64,000 bases of DNA. Source: Muricea muricata (Eukaryota; Cnidaria; Anthozoa; Malacalcyonacea; Plexauridae). Under the pieces are notes generated by a model, which was given only the letters and a program-made list of their open reading frames with translations, searched no databases and was not told the DNA's origin. The stretch lies in assembly GCA_963855995.1 (NCBI GenBank), contig OY979718.1, positions 41,599,559 through 41,663,558 on the forward strand. The letters run 5' to 3'. Made by a program: the position numbers and the translations under genes. This document shows positions 1-12,805 of this stretch, piece by piece (positions within the stretch are counted from its first letter, which is position 1; the number at the start of each line of letters is the position of its first letter).

Positions 1-3000
1 GTCAAATGTTAGGATTCTAGGTAGCGGGGTTAGAAGGTCTTGAGCAAGTTTATGTAAACTAACAACTGTGCGGCCGGTTTGACTAATTTCCTAGTCTGTA
101 GCCCATCGTTTATTTTGAACTGACTACCTTGTAGGTTTGATACATGATAATTTTCGAGCAATTAGGTTTAACCAAATTAGCAAATACTCATCTAGTCGTC
201 ACATAACTAAAAAGGTAATTGAACTCCCCCCCTTCCCCCCCCCCCCCCGTGGAAACACCATGTTATATTTTGACTTGGTATGTACGCAAATTTAATCGCT
301 TCTTCGTCATATACAGTGTATTACTTTTCCTTAACTAGAAATAGCGTTGTTCCTTAACTAGTACTATGGTTAGTAAAAATAGTTTGAGGGATAATATAAT
401 AAACTTGTGTTGGACGGGATCAATTTTTCCATGTGTCAGGACCGTGTAGCATAGATGAGACTTATTATCATGCATACAACGTATGAGCTTTCTTTTCAAG
501 TCTGCAGATCGTTTCAACTTACTTCTACATTAATTGAGGATGTGCTGAAAGCCTCAAACTCACTGCCAAAAAAGCTCTGCTTATTTTAGATCTCCTATGA
601 AAATAAATGAACTTTAATTTTAATCTATTTGACATAGAGCATGGCGTGATTTTCCCGTCATGTAACATGATAATGTAACATCCTGTTTGTTTGAAGTTAT
701 TGAGTGAACTTTAAGAGGATTTTTTTAAAAAATAGAGCGTGTAAAAATTCAAATTCACTGTAAAGGATGTATTAACAAAAACTAATCGAACTTTGAAGTG
801 CTCTAGCGCCTTCAATATTTGTCCTCAGAAATACAAAATTCTTACACAGTCGAAAAAGATTGGCGCTTTTACTTTACAATGCTACCGTTTTTGTGAAATT
901 TGAATATATGGATCATGATTATTATAGGGTTGGGATTCAGGTGGGATTAAGGTTAGGTTTTGGGGTTAAGATTGGGGCTATAGGTAGATTTAGCTTGGTT
1001 AGGATTATTGTGTGAAATGTATAAAAATAGAAAAAACTTTGCAATTTCGTATGGAAATCTTCGTATGGAAATCTTCATCTGGATAACGAAAAATGGTGGC
1101 ATTATAAAAAGCTAAACGCCTGTTCTGTCCAACTGTGAAAGAATTATCCCTATCCAAAGTTCGATTACCTTTAATTTCAACACCAACTGTACAGCATTGC
1201 AAAATATAGTTTATTTCTAATGCATGGGTAAATACAAGAGAAACAGGATTAAATAAAGACATCGTTTGTGTAATATTTAAAACATAAAAAATTCTTTTTC
1301 AGATTATAAACTTTTATATCTCATGGGATAAAGCACAAAATGCGAGTATTTTAAATGGCTTCAAAAACGATACCTATGTTGTCAATTTGTTTACGAATGA
1401 TATTTCAATATAAGGCAAACGTTTTGTGAATATCTATGTGAGTCTTATCACAGATAAAGACTCCTTCACGACCATGATTTCCTTTGTGTTTTTTGCATGC
1501 GTTTTGAGTGAATGCGTTTTGGAGCCTAAATCATCATCTTATAAACTCAAGATTTGAGTTATTTCAGGGGGAGGGGGGGGGGGTTAACATGCAGTTCTAC
1601 ACAAAATGTGCAGTTCTAAATTAATTTGTGCAACTCTAAAAAAATTCTTGTGCAGTTGTAAAAAACCCAATTATTTTCTCGAGAGGGGGGTTACAACTGC
1701 ACATTACTTGACAATGACTTTGCAGTAAAGTAAAAATATTGCCAGAATTTGTGAGTCTTGTTTTGTAAACAAGTCAAATCTTCATCTATAGGAAAAAGAT
1801 TTTGGACTAAGCATGGATGACATTGTACAGTATGCAGGGGCTAAAACAAGAAATATAGTCTAATTCGCAGTTGCTAAAATTCATGTTTGACAGCTTTAAA
1901 TACTTCAATGAAAAAATAGAAGGTCTTGTACAGAGAAATTAATAATAAGGCCTAAGTAAATATTAAGACCTTCTGCTATTGTTGAATCATCACAAAGCTC
2001 TGCAGTTCAAAGTATTCAGAACTGTTAATTTAATACAACAGACTACATTTAATTTGAATAGTGGCTACTTGAAAGGGTCTCTTTTTTATACACCTTGTAG
2101 CTAGAGCACTCCGCTAATAATGAATAAATATGACCGTCTACTTCATAAAGAACTTGAAACATTTAGTGAATGATTGTTGTTAGATGGATAGTGTCTATCA
2201 ACCTGGCCTTAAAGTAGTACTCGATATTCAGACACAATTAATTATCAGATGGCACATTTTGTCTGTCACAGTGGGTAGTACTTAAAACAAGACACATGGG
2301 CTGTACAATTAGAATTCATTTTTCAGGTCTATCGAAATTACATGAGCCTGTCATTATTAAACTTCAAACTGCATTGTACCCTATCACATCCAGCCTCAGA
2401 CTGTATTTCATTAGTCAAGAGTACTTACTCAATATGTAATATGTTCTCACTGGCTCTTTAACAGTAGAGATTGAGTACTGGAACACAATACTGTCAAATT
2501 TACTTCATTAACATATTACTCATTATATCCCCACATTAAAATCATTTTTCCCTGCAAGATCCATCTACGGTACATGTCTGTCTGCTACCATATATAATAT
2601 GGTACATCTATTCGTAATCATCATCATAACAACTTTAATTTTATTGACTTAGTCTAGTGCAAATAATCCATAGTGTGTTAGTGTTTGAAGTAATATGCAG
2701 CATATGTTTCGGTATGCTTAAGCGTAAGATTGCATTTTGTTGTTAGATATTAATATAGTGCACAGTGGTATCATTGTACCCAATGTTATGAATTAAAGTA
2801 TAACTTTTTTTCATTTCTTGTAAGTTGATCTGCTGTGTTATCTTTATGTTATCTGATAAATTTGGCAACTGTTTTGGTGCTTGGTAGTAGCATCTTCAAT
2901 TGCTCTCTAAAATTCCTGTAATGTCATTTATTTTATATTGCTCATGTAAAAGAGCAATGCTGTCTTGGCGTAATCTGAATGATGTGTCAGTTCTTCTCAC

Positions 3001-4689
3001 TGCTTCGCGTTGTTCGCTGTTTATCTCAATAATATATAGTATACTTTATAATTTTAAGTCATTAATCATACTGGCCGGATAGACATGTGGTGATAATACA
3101 TATATGCAAATTATTTATTTGGCAAACTTTTCACAAAAAATGCATTTGCCATCTAGCATGATTGACAACTATCATGTCAAAAGAATTTTGGATTACATGA
3201 TTTCACAAAACTAGAATGCGACAGGTTATAAATCTAGATACAAATCTAAGTTGAGCTAACAACAGCAGAATGGGAGATGGTCTTCACGGTGAGTAATGTC
3301 AACATATACAAAAATCTAAGTGTGTTATAACCACCCCACTAGTATTGCTGTATATTAATTTTAATAGTTACAAAGAATTTAAACTTTTCCTGTCTTTGCT
3401 ATAAGAGGATATAATGGGCTAAAAATTTCAACTAACATAGTCATTACACTTGAAAACTTCCATAAATTTTCATATGTTCGGCACCTTGTAAATGAAAATT
3501 CTAATCTCGCTCAATAATCGTGCGATACTCAAAGCACTCGATAGTGTCGAGTGATCTTAACACTGGATATTAATTGCTTTCGAGAAATTAGGCGCTTCTT
3601 GCTCGCTCGATACTCGCGTGGACATCTAACATTAAGTTTCATTAGGATTGTACTGTATGTCTATCAACTCAGCATGACTTAAAACTTGTTGGACCATGTA
3701 GTTGTGCAAAGGTCAGATAGACTTACATTTGCCTGATAGTTAATTTTTGAATTTTTCTAAATCAATCCATTGATATGTCTGACCAAGATTAGAACCTTCT
3801 TTTTATTAAGTGTCAGGCCAACCTATTAAGTGTCAGGCTAACCTAGCTGTAATTTTTGGGCATCTTTCTAGTGGTTAGTTTTATATCTGACCTTCAAAAC
3901 AACTGCTCCTCTTCATCATATTATTATGTTATTGTTTCTGTCATTGTATCATGTGTTTTTCTTGTCATTGTATTATATGTTTCTGTTATTATATTAAGAA
4001 CATCAAAAACACAGAAATTAAAAGCCTTCAACTTCTTACGTCCAACAAAGCCTACGCAGCAGCTGTTAATCATTACAAGCTCCTAGGAAAGCATTAAATT
4101 TCTCAGAATCAATTCCATTTTCAGAATATGTCCATCAGATCATATCTTGAAACCTGAGCCCCTTAATTTACACGATCAAATTTCCTTTGTCAAATTTCAT
4201 ATGTCAAAGGCTTTTTGACCATGTAAATTAGAGGTTTTTGACAAATTTACATTCAAAACACATTTGGCACATGAAATTTGGCCAAGAAAATTTGCTCGTG
4301 TAAAAGGGGCTATAGTGATGGCAAATAAAAACTGTGCTGCAATGTGATAAAGCGCTTTACAGATATTCTAAGAAAAATTAACAAGTCCATTTTCATGCCC
4401 CCCATCCACTAATATCTCAAAGATGAATCCTTATTCAACTAGTATACCATAGATCGCTGATTCACTGTAGATTATATTAATGACAAAAAAGCTTTAAAAA
4501 TACATTTTTGTAATGAATTTTCCGATTGTAACATGTCAGATATAATAGCATATATTATTGTTCATATAATGATCGAACTGTCTAAGTAGAATAGAAGTAA
4601 ATAATAGAATAGAAATAAATAGCGGGAATTTTACAGATAAATCATGATGTATACACATACGTAGAGTGTGTGACAGCTGTTAGTTCAAT
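1..4689 (-). other. First intron of the ankyrin gene (or 3' flank)
   Basis: No convincing coding sequence is seen on either strand. I looked on the minus strand for a following ankyrin-repeat exon (a GWTAL-like core) and found none, so the next exon probably lies left of the window. The stretch is AT-rich. It contains a C tract at 226-248 broken by TT and a G tract at 1567-1583 broken by one A. Open frames here are short and lack domain character. Confidence 0.5.
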
Positions 4690-4694
4690 CTTAC

Positions 4695-5069
4695 CTCTAC
4701 CAGACGCTCAGTAAGAGAGAGGTTGGGACAACACGCGGCCAACATTAAAGCAGTACATCCATGTCTATTATCCTCAAACACAACATCGGCTCCTTCACGG
4801 ATGAGTAACTCCGTCATTTTATCATTCCCGACATAACATGCGTACATAAGTGCCGTCCAGCCACCGTAGTTTGATTTATTTATAACAACTGTGCTCGCTG
4901 GCGAGTCGAGAATAAACTTCGAGACGTAGTCCAATTTTCCTATGGCGCTAGCTGTGAACAGGTCAATATCTACAGGTTCACCTTCAGTTAAGTTTTCGTA
5001 AAAGTTATCTTCAGGACTACTTTCCTGTTTTGACTCATTATTGCCTTCGGATAAAGGTGAATTAATCAT
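4695..5069 (-). CDS. Ankyrin-repeat protein, first coding exon (ANKS3-like)
   Basis: This is the first coding exon of an ankyrin-repeat protein, 125 codons, ending in phase 0 at a clear donor (GAG|GTAAGA). The first in-frame ATG is at 5069-5067; the frame is open a little further upstream but only with non-ATG codons. An acidic N-terminus of about 35 residues is followed by the start of an ankyrin stack: IDLFTASAIGKLDYV, then GGWTALMYACYVGN, then GCTALMLAACCPN. Repeat order, spacing and the GGWTALMYA core resemble the N-terminus of ANKS3, a ciliary and renal scaffold with six ankyrin repeats and a SAM domain. The SAM domain is not visible, so the name is an inference; other ankyrin scaffolds remain possible. 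No downstream exon lies in the remaining 4.7 kb, implying a long first intron. Confidence 0.65.
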
Positions 5070-5099
5070 ATTCACAAGCTGAACTACACTAAAATATTG

Positions 5100-5330
5100 T
5101 GCCACAAACCGCAAGACACGGACTTAAAGTCCTTGCCTAATTCATATTCATGTGCTCGAATCAGGGTCACACTCCGGTGATTTCGTATTTGTATTTTACT
5201 ACTCACCACGTGACTGGCACAAGCAGGTTCGCTACAGAAACGCAATACAGAAACGCTAGCGCTGCCGGAACCCGCGCGCCCGGTGCCAAATAAAAACGAA
5301 AACGACACGAGGGCAACGAGTACTTTCCTA
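5100..5330 (-). promoter_or_regulatory. Putative CpG-rich promoter of the ankyrin gene
   Basis: Immediately upstream of the ankyrin ATG the composition changes from AT-rich to GC-rich, with many CpG dinucleotides around 5240-5310, for example GCTAGCGCTGCCGG and CCCGCGCGCC. This position and composition suit a promoter or 5' UTR. No TATA box is evident. Confidence 0.3.
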
Positions 5331-6088
5331 TTTTTCCTACTTTACACATTTGGCATGAATGAGCTTAAGAACGCAGGATTATTCCTCTGTTTAAATTAGT
5401 GGCCACAAAAACACAAAATATTTCACTGCCTACGGATAATACAAGCAGTGACGTTTTCGACGTTTCGAGTGGACCCTATATAGTAAAGTCGTAACCGGGA
5501 GTCCGGCTCCCGAAATAGCTCTGCGGTCTCCCGATCGTAAAAATTCTCCCGCATCTGCGAGTTACAATCTGTCCTTATTATTGATTGGCATGTCAATCTT
5601 TTTGCTCAAACTTTACCTTTACCCTTATACAATTTATAAGCAGTCGTTCAGCTCGGGTATGCTGACAGTCTGAGCTAAAGTCAAAATAAAATATATCTAT
5701 TTTAAAAACGTCTTCGCGTCGTATAACATATTTCAGTTCAGTGCAAGAACTGTGAGTTTTGCAGGGAGTTTAAACAAGAAACTATTTGAAAGGAATGGGC
5801 TTTCGTACGGGATCGAAAAATGGGTTTCCTCACTCTAATCAGCTGATCCGATTTTCCAGCTAAGTTAGGTCTTAAAATTAAAGTTCTCCCTAAAATTAGT
5901 CGCTAATATTTGCAGGCCTGCTGCAGTACATTGCATGTTTTGCATAACCTTAACACCCAGCACAAAGTACATATGATTTGAACATAAGTGTTTCTTAATA
6001 AACCTTAATTAATTAAACTTGCTGTGACTTTAAAAAAGGTTTTTAGAGGAGTAAATTAATGTATATAGAGATATAAAGAAATTCCTGA
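5331..6088. other. Intergenic, no feature seen
   Basis: AT-rich sequence without a persuasive open frame. The segment at 5490-5560 is locally GC-rich. I see no gene, tRNA or repeat boundary until the MITE at 6089. Confidence 0.4.
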
Positions 6089-6413
6089 CAGAGTTGCAGA
6101 AAAGCCACGGGTATGCGGGTATCACCCGCGAGGAAGGTTTGCAAAATGGGCAATCAGTGAGGAAGGTTTCATGTCAACACACTACATAATCTTATTAATC
6201 TATCCTAAACACTGACATAACAAAAAAAATAATAAACAACAATCTATTCCAGTAGTAATGGTTTCTTTCTGAGGAAATTAGTGATCAAGCTTCATTCTCA
6301 TTTTGGAATTTGCTTTCAGTTTGGAAAGCCCAACTTTACAACATTTTGAGGAAGCTTCATGCAGACTTTGAAAATTTTGCCCTGAGAAAGGTTGAACGCT
6401 TTTTGCAACTTTG
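6089..6413. mobile_element. hAT-like MITE, copy 1
   Basis: A non-coding element with terminal inverted repeats CAGAGTTGCAGAAAAGC and GCTTTTTGCAACTTTG. It is flanked by a near-perfect 8-bp duplication (ATTCCTGA / CTTCCTGA), the length typical of hAT transposons. A second copy at 55038-55338 shares the ends, the GCCACGGGTATGCGGGTAT block and the CCCAACTTTACAACATTTTG block. Confidence 0.75.
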
Positions 6414-6817
6414 CTTCCTGACATAAAATACAAATGAGATCTTGAACATCCACGCTTTTTCTAAGCATTCTCCAACGACGCACATTGTCATCGTTCACTT
6501 AAACACGGTACATATATATACAACCTTCAGTAGTGGTGTATTTGCAATTTAGATTAACTGATTCACTTCACTGTGCGATGGACGGTACTATACGTTTTTT
6601 GCATAAGTTCCGCAAAGAATTGAGTCATTACCTTACGTTGTATACTTATCATTATACAATAATGCGTGTTCATTCTGCATTTTCATTGGTCGCGAGCTGT
6701 GTGTTATTAAAGTACACACACACAGATGACGCCAACTGATGGCGTGATCTAATATTATTTCGCTAATTTATTTTGCGGGTCTTCGCATGATTTTTGCCAA
6801 ATTTATTATAATATAAA

Positions 6818-7002
6818 ACAAATAGATTTCATTTTTTGTGCTTCTGTACTGTAATAGATCACAGATGACGCCATAGCGTGTGAGGAACAAAAAGTCACGC
6901 ACTCAACTGCGTCTAGTGCGTACTTTTTTGTTCTTCACACGCTATGACGTCATCTGTGATCTATTACAGTACAGACGCACGCAAAAATGAAATCTATTTG
7001 TT
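6818..7002. repeat. Hairpin, arms about 85 bp
   Basis: Left arm 6818-6902 and right arm 6915-7002 are reverse complements with few mismatches; ACAGATGACG on the left returns inverted as CGTCATCTGT on the right. The loop is about 12 bp. Probably a foldback MITE. Confidence 0.75.
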
Positions 7003-8829
7003 AAATAATACACAGTAAACTCTACATAATTATATCTGAAACGATAACTTAGCTGTGTAGAGTAAAGTTCAATGCGGATAATATACTGAAATGGGAAAAC
7101 TTTTCCTCCATTTGAACTACCTGGGGTTGTCTCATTTAGCAAGCGGATGTAATTTGTTACCGCCCAAATACGTCAAATACATTCCTTTCATTTTTGTCAT
7201 GACTTTGTCTGATTTTATAGCATCATAGAAAGTCCCGCACAATTTAAGACGATCGTGCTCGGCTGTGAAATACAAATAGTGCATTATTTTACTAAACCTC
7301 TCTCGGCGATCGGGTAATTTAAAAACTAATCGACCAGAATGCCATGCTATTACTTAGTAATATCATAGCTACCGAGCGGGCAATAAAATGCTTTGCTTCA
7401 TTCATGAAATAAGTTGAAATCGGCATATAACATTATGGGTAAATATGCGATAGAATTAATAACTAACTTATCAAACGTGATGTTTTTGTAATAAGGTATA
7501 TTAGTCTTATTAGTCAGTAATCGCACTAGGTGATAAAAGGAATTCCGGGTAGCAAAAAATGATATACTATGTCTATGTTCAGTGATTTTAAGAGCACATT
7601 GGAAGGACAAATCATGGTATTAGCCGTCCGCCATTTTGTTTTATAATTGGGTCTATCAAAATTATGGCGTCCCGATGCGGTCAAAACTAATAGCACGTAC
7701 AAACAGACGGACAGTGTGTTATAACTCGAAGCACACAAAAGAAAAGTATGTGCGCAAAATAATTACTTGAAATGGCGCACAAAAGATATGAAACTCACAA
7801 AAACTTTTCGGAGCGCACTCGCCGTATACGGACACGCAAAAACATCTCCATCTCCCAGCAACCGTTACACACAAAGATAATTAGCGGGTAGTGGTTGTGG
7901 ATGCAAACTAGATACGGATTGCGGTCTGCGGATGCAGACTACGGATGCAGGTTGCTGATAGAAAACAAAAACATCTATTCTGAATAAAAAACACTCATGC
8001 TGATTTAGTTATTCACACATTTTCAGTTAAAACTATAGTCAAACCACCCAGGTCCCCCCTTGTTGTTCAACTGCTAACATGGCAACTTACAACGGTAACG
8101 TTACCGGCAAAGTCTAAAACACTTCAAATAAATAGTATTAAGTAATGTTGTCTATTATCAAATGTGTAATTTAGTGCAGCATAAGAAGCTGTTGAAATAG
8201 AGGATATCATTAACACAAGTTTGAAATACCATTTGACGCGGCGCTAAAAATCATTGTAAAAATTAATCTTTCCTGTCAAGCGTACACTCCGTCTTGAACT
8301 AATGAAATATTTTCGATTCATTTTTTTGCAATTTCAACTATTCATTTCCGTCTATTCACTTTAATGTACTAATAGCCGATTACATGCACGTGTAACATAA
8401 AAACCCAAATTAAATGTCTGAGCCACTCATTAAGGAACTGGAAGATGCAGTCGTAGGTATTCTATATGCACAATAATTGACAGTCGCAAGTCACTAAAAT
8501 TACTCTATTTTCAGAGCAAGTTGTTCTTTCGTCAAAATGTTTTGAAAATTTCTTCAAATTGCCACAAAGTAAGATAGATTATCGAGGGACAATAAACTGG
8601 CACACATAACTCATAGAAGGTCAGAGACTTGGCGAAGAGAATGGTTGTTCGAGATTTTCTCGCTTCTTTGGTCAACATACCTAGCGCACTTTCTCAGCAA
8701 TGAATGCGTGTTATCATGAACTGTTAATGAGCCATTATTCCATATAATGGTTGAGAAATCAGCGCTCAAAATTCCTCTATTTTGCGGCTAGTTATCTTTT
8801 CGGCAATATGTCTTTTCGGCAATTAAAAA
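7003..8829. other. Intergenic, no gene seen
   Basis: Open frames here are short and lack domain signatures. A short run at 7895-7960 repeats variants of TGCGGATGCAGACTACGG. Otherwise ordinary AT-rich DNA. Confidence 0.4.
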
Positions 8830-8935
8830 ATCTCTTTTGGGTGAAAAGTCCGTTCGTCAAACTGTCCGTTCGACAAAGTGTCCGCCGGCAAGCTGTCCGT
8901 TCGTCAAAGTGTCCGCCCGCTAAATGTCCAGGTAC
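8830..8935. repeat. Short tandem array of TGTCCG(T/C)(T/C)CG units
   Basis: About five degenerate units of 17-19 bp with cores such as GTCCGTTCGTCAAA, GTCCGTTCGACAAAG, GTCCGCCGGCAAGC and GTCCGCCCGCTAAA. The open frames on both strands here (8751-9100) follow from the repeat and are not taken as genes. Confidence 0.6.
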
Positions 8936-10802
8936 CGAACTCGTATATCTTCTAGACTTAAAACAGGATTTAAAGGGCGCTATTCTAGGATTAAAAAAAG
9001 CGTATGAAAATGACAGTGTGACATTTGCCCATCGACGATAATCCCCGAGCGTAAGCTTCGGGCGAGGGGCTAATTCTGAGATGCAAAAGTCATCCGCCAT
9101 TATGTGTCGGTTTGCTTTGGACCATCAATGGTTTGGACATCGTGATTGGCTAAACTGATATATTTTGTTTTTTTAATAGACAAGACACGAAATTTAACTG
9201 CAAATGTTTTAAAATTGCATTTTGAAAATTTTACAAATTTCTTTCTATCGATCGATCTGCAAAGCAATTTTTAAAGCAATTTAACTTTCCTATAAATCAC
9301 AAATCATCTGGGAATATGGAAAGTGTTAAGATGGATTAAGTTGCGAAAGAGAATCAAGAAGAATACCTGGAAATACAAGATCAAGCAAGTGGAGAAGTAC
9401 AGGTATCAATGGAGGCAGAGGTAAGTCATTGTCATTTATTAGCCAAGCGTAGAGCAGCATACAGGAGACGAAATGAAGAGTGTACGGAGACGGAAAAAGG
9501 CGAGATGCGAAAGTTGAAACGGCGAGGGGTTTCTGCATGTAATGTATTTCTAATAGATATAGAATGGGTGCTTGGTAACCTAGCCGGTACCCAAATTGAA
9601 AAAAAATGCCCTTATAGATCCGCCATATTGGATTTGTTCGAGAAGCGGTCTACGAGAAATACAATGGCGGATGGCGCGAGTTTAATTTTGCGTTTGTAAA
9701 TCGGCCAACTCAACCAATCGCTGAGACTAAAGCGCAAGAAGCCCCTGCAAAAGAGTGATGATTTGTCCAGTGTATGTAACATACGTGTAGAATTGAGAAT
9801 TTCCTTGAGTGTCATGGCTATTTTCAAGTTTCAAAGAGGTAGCAAGATATGAAAACCGAAGGCTAAACAAAATATTTTATATGAAAAAGTGCTCCCCTTT
9901 GATTTTGTCTAACAGCAAAACTAGAGTTTTCAACAGTTACCAAAACATAATAAATTACATCTTATCCAGGAAGGGTTAACTGAAATTTTGATATGTAACA
10001 TTAAGATTTCCATGGAACTTCAGCTGAGATATTGACAATTTAAATCAAACATGTACAATTTAATTCAAAAATTGTACAAAATAGCCCATTAAATTGAATA
10101 ATGCCGACACGTTTTTCACATCGCTTATTTGTTTTGAATAATGATTTAGCGTGCGTTTATAAACAAAACCTTGGTGATGTTGACATCCTTTCTTAGCTTT
10201 GTCATAATTTATGTTCTGAATTTTTTCTTGATTTCGGAAAGCTAAAGAAACATCAACAAAATTTAGAAATTCAATGAGAGTTGTTCTGAATTTTTTGTTT
10301 AGATCAACTGAGCGGAGATTACTGAGATTAAAAAAAAATTACTCTGTAAAAACATTTTTGTTAACATTTTGTCTCAGATGCATTTTCTTTTTACAAATAT
10401 TATTTGGTTAAAACAACCAAAGACTGGTTAAAATAACATGCAATTTTTTTGTTGTTTGAACAATAATATATTAATCAAATAAAATGCACCTGCATGAGAC
10501 AACCAATTTATTTTTTCACAGCGAAAATGTAAAGTGTATAAGACATCCGGTAGCGAACGACGAAATCGTAAAAGCAAAAGAGCTGAGGGTAATTGCGGTC
10601 AAGAGCTTCTAATTGATGGATATTTGATTTTATTAATTACATTTTCAAGTGAGTCATTGTTGCGCTATGTCATTAAAGGTTGGTATAATGTTTCTTTGGC
10701 AAATATACTGAAAATTAGCATTGTGATGTTAAAGTTTGTTTCATTCCAATACTTATGTGTGGTATTTTAAACGTAGTCTATTCGTAACCTACTACAAACC
10801 AT
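8936..10802. other. Intergenic, possible transposase debris
   Basis: Mostly AT-rich. Two exon-like patches on the plus strand are weak. One ends at 9420 with GAG|GTAAGT after a Glu- and Gln-rich frame. The other, 10522-10588, lies between TTTTTTCACAG and G|GTAATT and encodes a basic stretch (KTSGSERRNRKSKRAE) like the basic N-termini of hAT-family transposases. They are not joined to anything convincing. Confidence 0.3.
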
Positions 10803-11006
10803 CAGTGGCGGATCCAGGGTCAAGTCAAAATAAATTATAGCAGCTCAATTTTAAATGCAAAATAACTTTATAACAATGTCATTGGTTATGAATTTCAAAA
10901 GAATAAAATCTAATCAATGAAGCTGCTTTGAAGGTATTTCAAAATGAAAATATACCCTAGAATGAGATGTGGTAATTTATTTTGACTTACCCTGGATCCG
11001 CCACTG
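10803..11006. mobile_element. 204-bp MITE with 8-bp target duplication
   Basis: Terminal inverted repeats CAGTGGCGGATCCAGGGT and ACCCTGGATCCGCCACTG enclose 204 bp. An exact 8-bp duplication CAAACCAT sits at 10795-10802 and 11007-11014. Length of duplication and the CAGTGGCG end suggest a hAT-derived MITE. Confidence 0.85.
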
Positions 11007-11014
11007 CAAACCAT

Positions 11015-11676
11015 GGATGTACTGTTTTAAAGTGAGTTAATCAGCCATCAGCTTATCTCCGCGCTAGCTACAATCCTGGAAAAAATATTCGTAGACTTTT
11101 CAAAAAGTGAAACCATCTTTTATATGTTTCAACATAATAATCTGCCTTTCGCAAAAAAAAATTGAATTGTGATTTCAACCCCTTCCCCCCCCCCCCCCGA
11201 ACAATGTTGGAATAGCAAGCGTCAATTTGTAAGATCTTAATTCCAACATTGTAAAGGGGGAGGGGCAAATGCTATTAAAATTAGTTAAGGCTACGAATTA
11301 ATTTCCAGGATAGGAGTATACAACAATACGTGCTTGATATTTGTCTCTATTAGCTTTTCCATATACATGTTTGCACTCAACAGAATGTACTTTGATAGGA
11401 CTTAATTGCTTAAACGTAATGTTGAGCATTTCATCTCACCATTCCAAAGCCAGGCGTTGTTCTCAAGACAAACTATAAAAACATCTAGTTTGCAGTTGTA
11501 AACAAAACAAGGACGATTGAATTAAATTCCTGCGGGAATTACAGTAAATTCTTAAATTTTAATATACGTATGGCCCTAATACACATGCATGTACGATGAC
11601 GGCAAGAGGGCAGTAGCGTGGCAATGTAGCATCAATTAACATATATATACAATGTCAATTTACGGCACTAAAGAAA
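11015..11676. other. Intergenic, C-tract and inverted short repeat
   Basis: Contains a 14-nt C tract (11185-11198) between two inverted copies of a TTCCAACATTG-type motif (11203-11214 and 11240-11252). No coding evidence. Confidence 0.4.
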
Positions 11677-11842
11677 TTAGCAGTGTGCGTCTTGGGTTTC
11701 ACATTCACTTTCCATCAATTTCCTTGAAATAAGGGACTTTAGCTCAGTCCCCTCGAACACGGGCTCGACTTTCTCATCATGGCAAAATGGTAACTGAGGC
11801 GTTGGCGGCGAAAAAACGCGTCGGCTTTGTGATGATTCACAC
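11677..11842 (-). CDS. Candidate last exon of an unknown gene
   Basis: After a good acceptor (GACTTTAACAG|G) the minus strand reads 55 codons to a TAA. The frame starts in phase 2. The peptide begins CESSQSRRVFSPPTPQLPF and ends ESECETQDAHC; it is Pro/Ser-rich then acidic, and codon use is protein-like. No family is recognised and no upstream exon was found, so this could be a chance frame. Confidence 0.3.
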
Positions 11843-12428
11843 CTGTTAAAGTCACCATTTTTAACTTCAATTTTCAAAAATAATATTGAGTTAGAACCTA
11901 GAAACACTTATCTGCCACCCTGGAAGTACGTACTCCAGTATAATGTAAGGTCCGTTTTCCACTTGAACCGTATCGTAGCGAAACGTATATAGCGTATTTC
12001 ATTCTTTCGTGAACAGTTAGGTAGTCAGAACTAATGGTATGGACACAATAGAATATGCTAGGTTTCGCTACCATACGGATGAAGTGGAAAACGGGCTTCA
12101 CAGTGGCCTAAAACGTACAGTTGGATATGAGATTTAACACCTCATTTGGAGCAATGAAAGATGCGTCATGAGATAAAAAGAGATTAATATATTAGATAAT
12201 TAAAAGAAAAATGCTTATTCGATAATGCTAGAACTAAATATATCATATCGTATATAGGGCATATTATTCTTATTGCTCCACGCTCTCCTACGACAGCGGA
12301 TGTTGCAAGAGCTAACGAAAACAAATGGGATGTAGGCCCAGCGTGGGGACAAAGTCCATACCTGACAACACACGATGTCGACCTGATTCAAGGATGCGGA
12401 GTTTTGGCTGCTGTGAGTGTTGTCACAG

Positions 12429-12635
12429 TACGAAGCCAAAATGTGTCAATTGCTGCCCAACATTTCACCTCCCAACAACTCACCACCCAACAAGAAACCA
12501 GTTTTTACCACAACAATGTTCGCCATTTATCATCGAGAAGGATACATGGCGTGTAAGGAACTCCTTCCTGAAGCTTGGGAACGACAGCCAGATGAGGAGG
12601 AAACCTACGCTGGACAGAACGTTGTCAATGTATAG
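12429..12635 (+). CDS. Candidate last exon of an unknown gene
   Basis: An acceptor-like TTGTCACAG is followed by 68 sense codons and TAG in phase 0. The peptide starts YEAKMCQLLPNISPP and ends ETYAGQNVVNV, with a charged middle (YHREGYMACKELLPEAWERQ). The sequence looks non-random but I do not recognise it. Two other plus-strand frames are also open over part of the same stretch, which weakens the call. Confidence 0.28.
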   Translation, partial: YEAKMCQLLPNISPPNNSPPNKKPVFTTTMFAIYHREGYMACKELLPEAWERQPDEEETYAGQNVVNV

Positions 12636-12805
12636 TCTAGATTGACGTTAGTCTAGTTTGAATCGACTCTGTCAACGACACTCTTTATTTAAAGTCAACT
12701 GAGATCCCTCCTAGCGGACAGACACCTCGCCATTGAAGATACTTTGTAAATCTGTCAGGCCAAAACAATTCTAAAATGCAGTATTGCAATTGATAGTTTG
12801 CATAT

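Noticed and set aside
8751-9100. Opposing frames of 96 and 102 codons
   Set aside because: Both depend on the TGTCCG tandem array; neither resembles a protein family.
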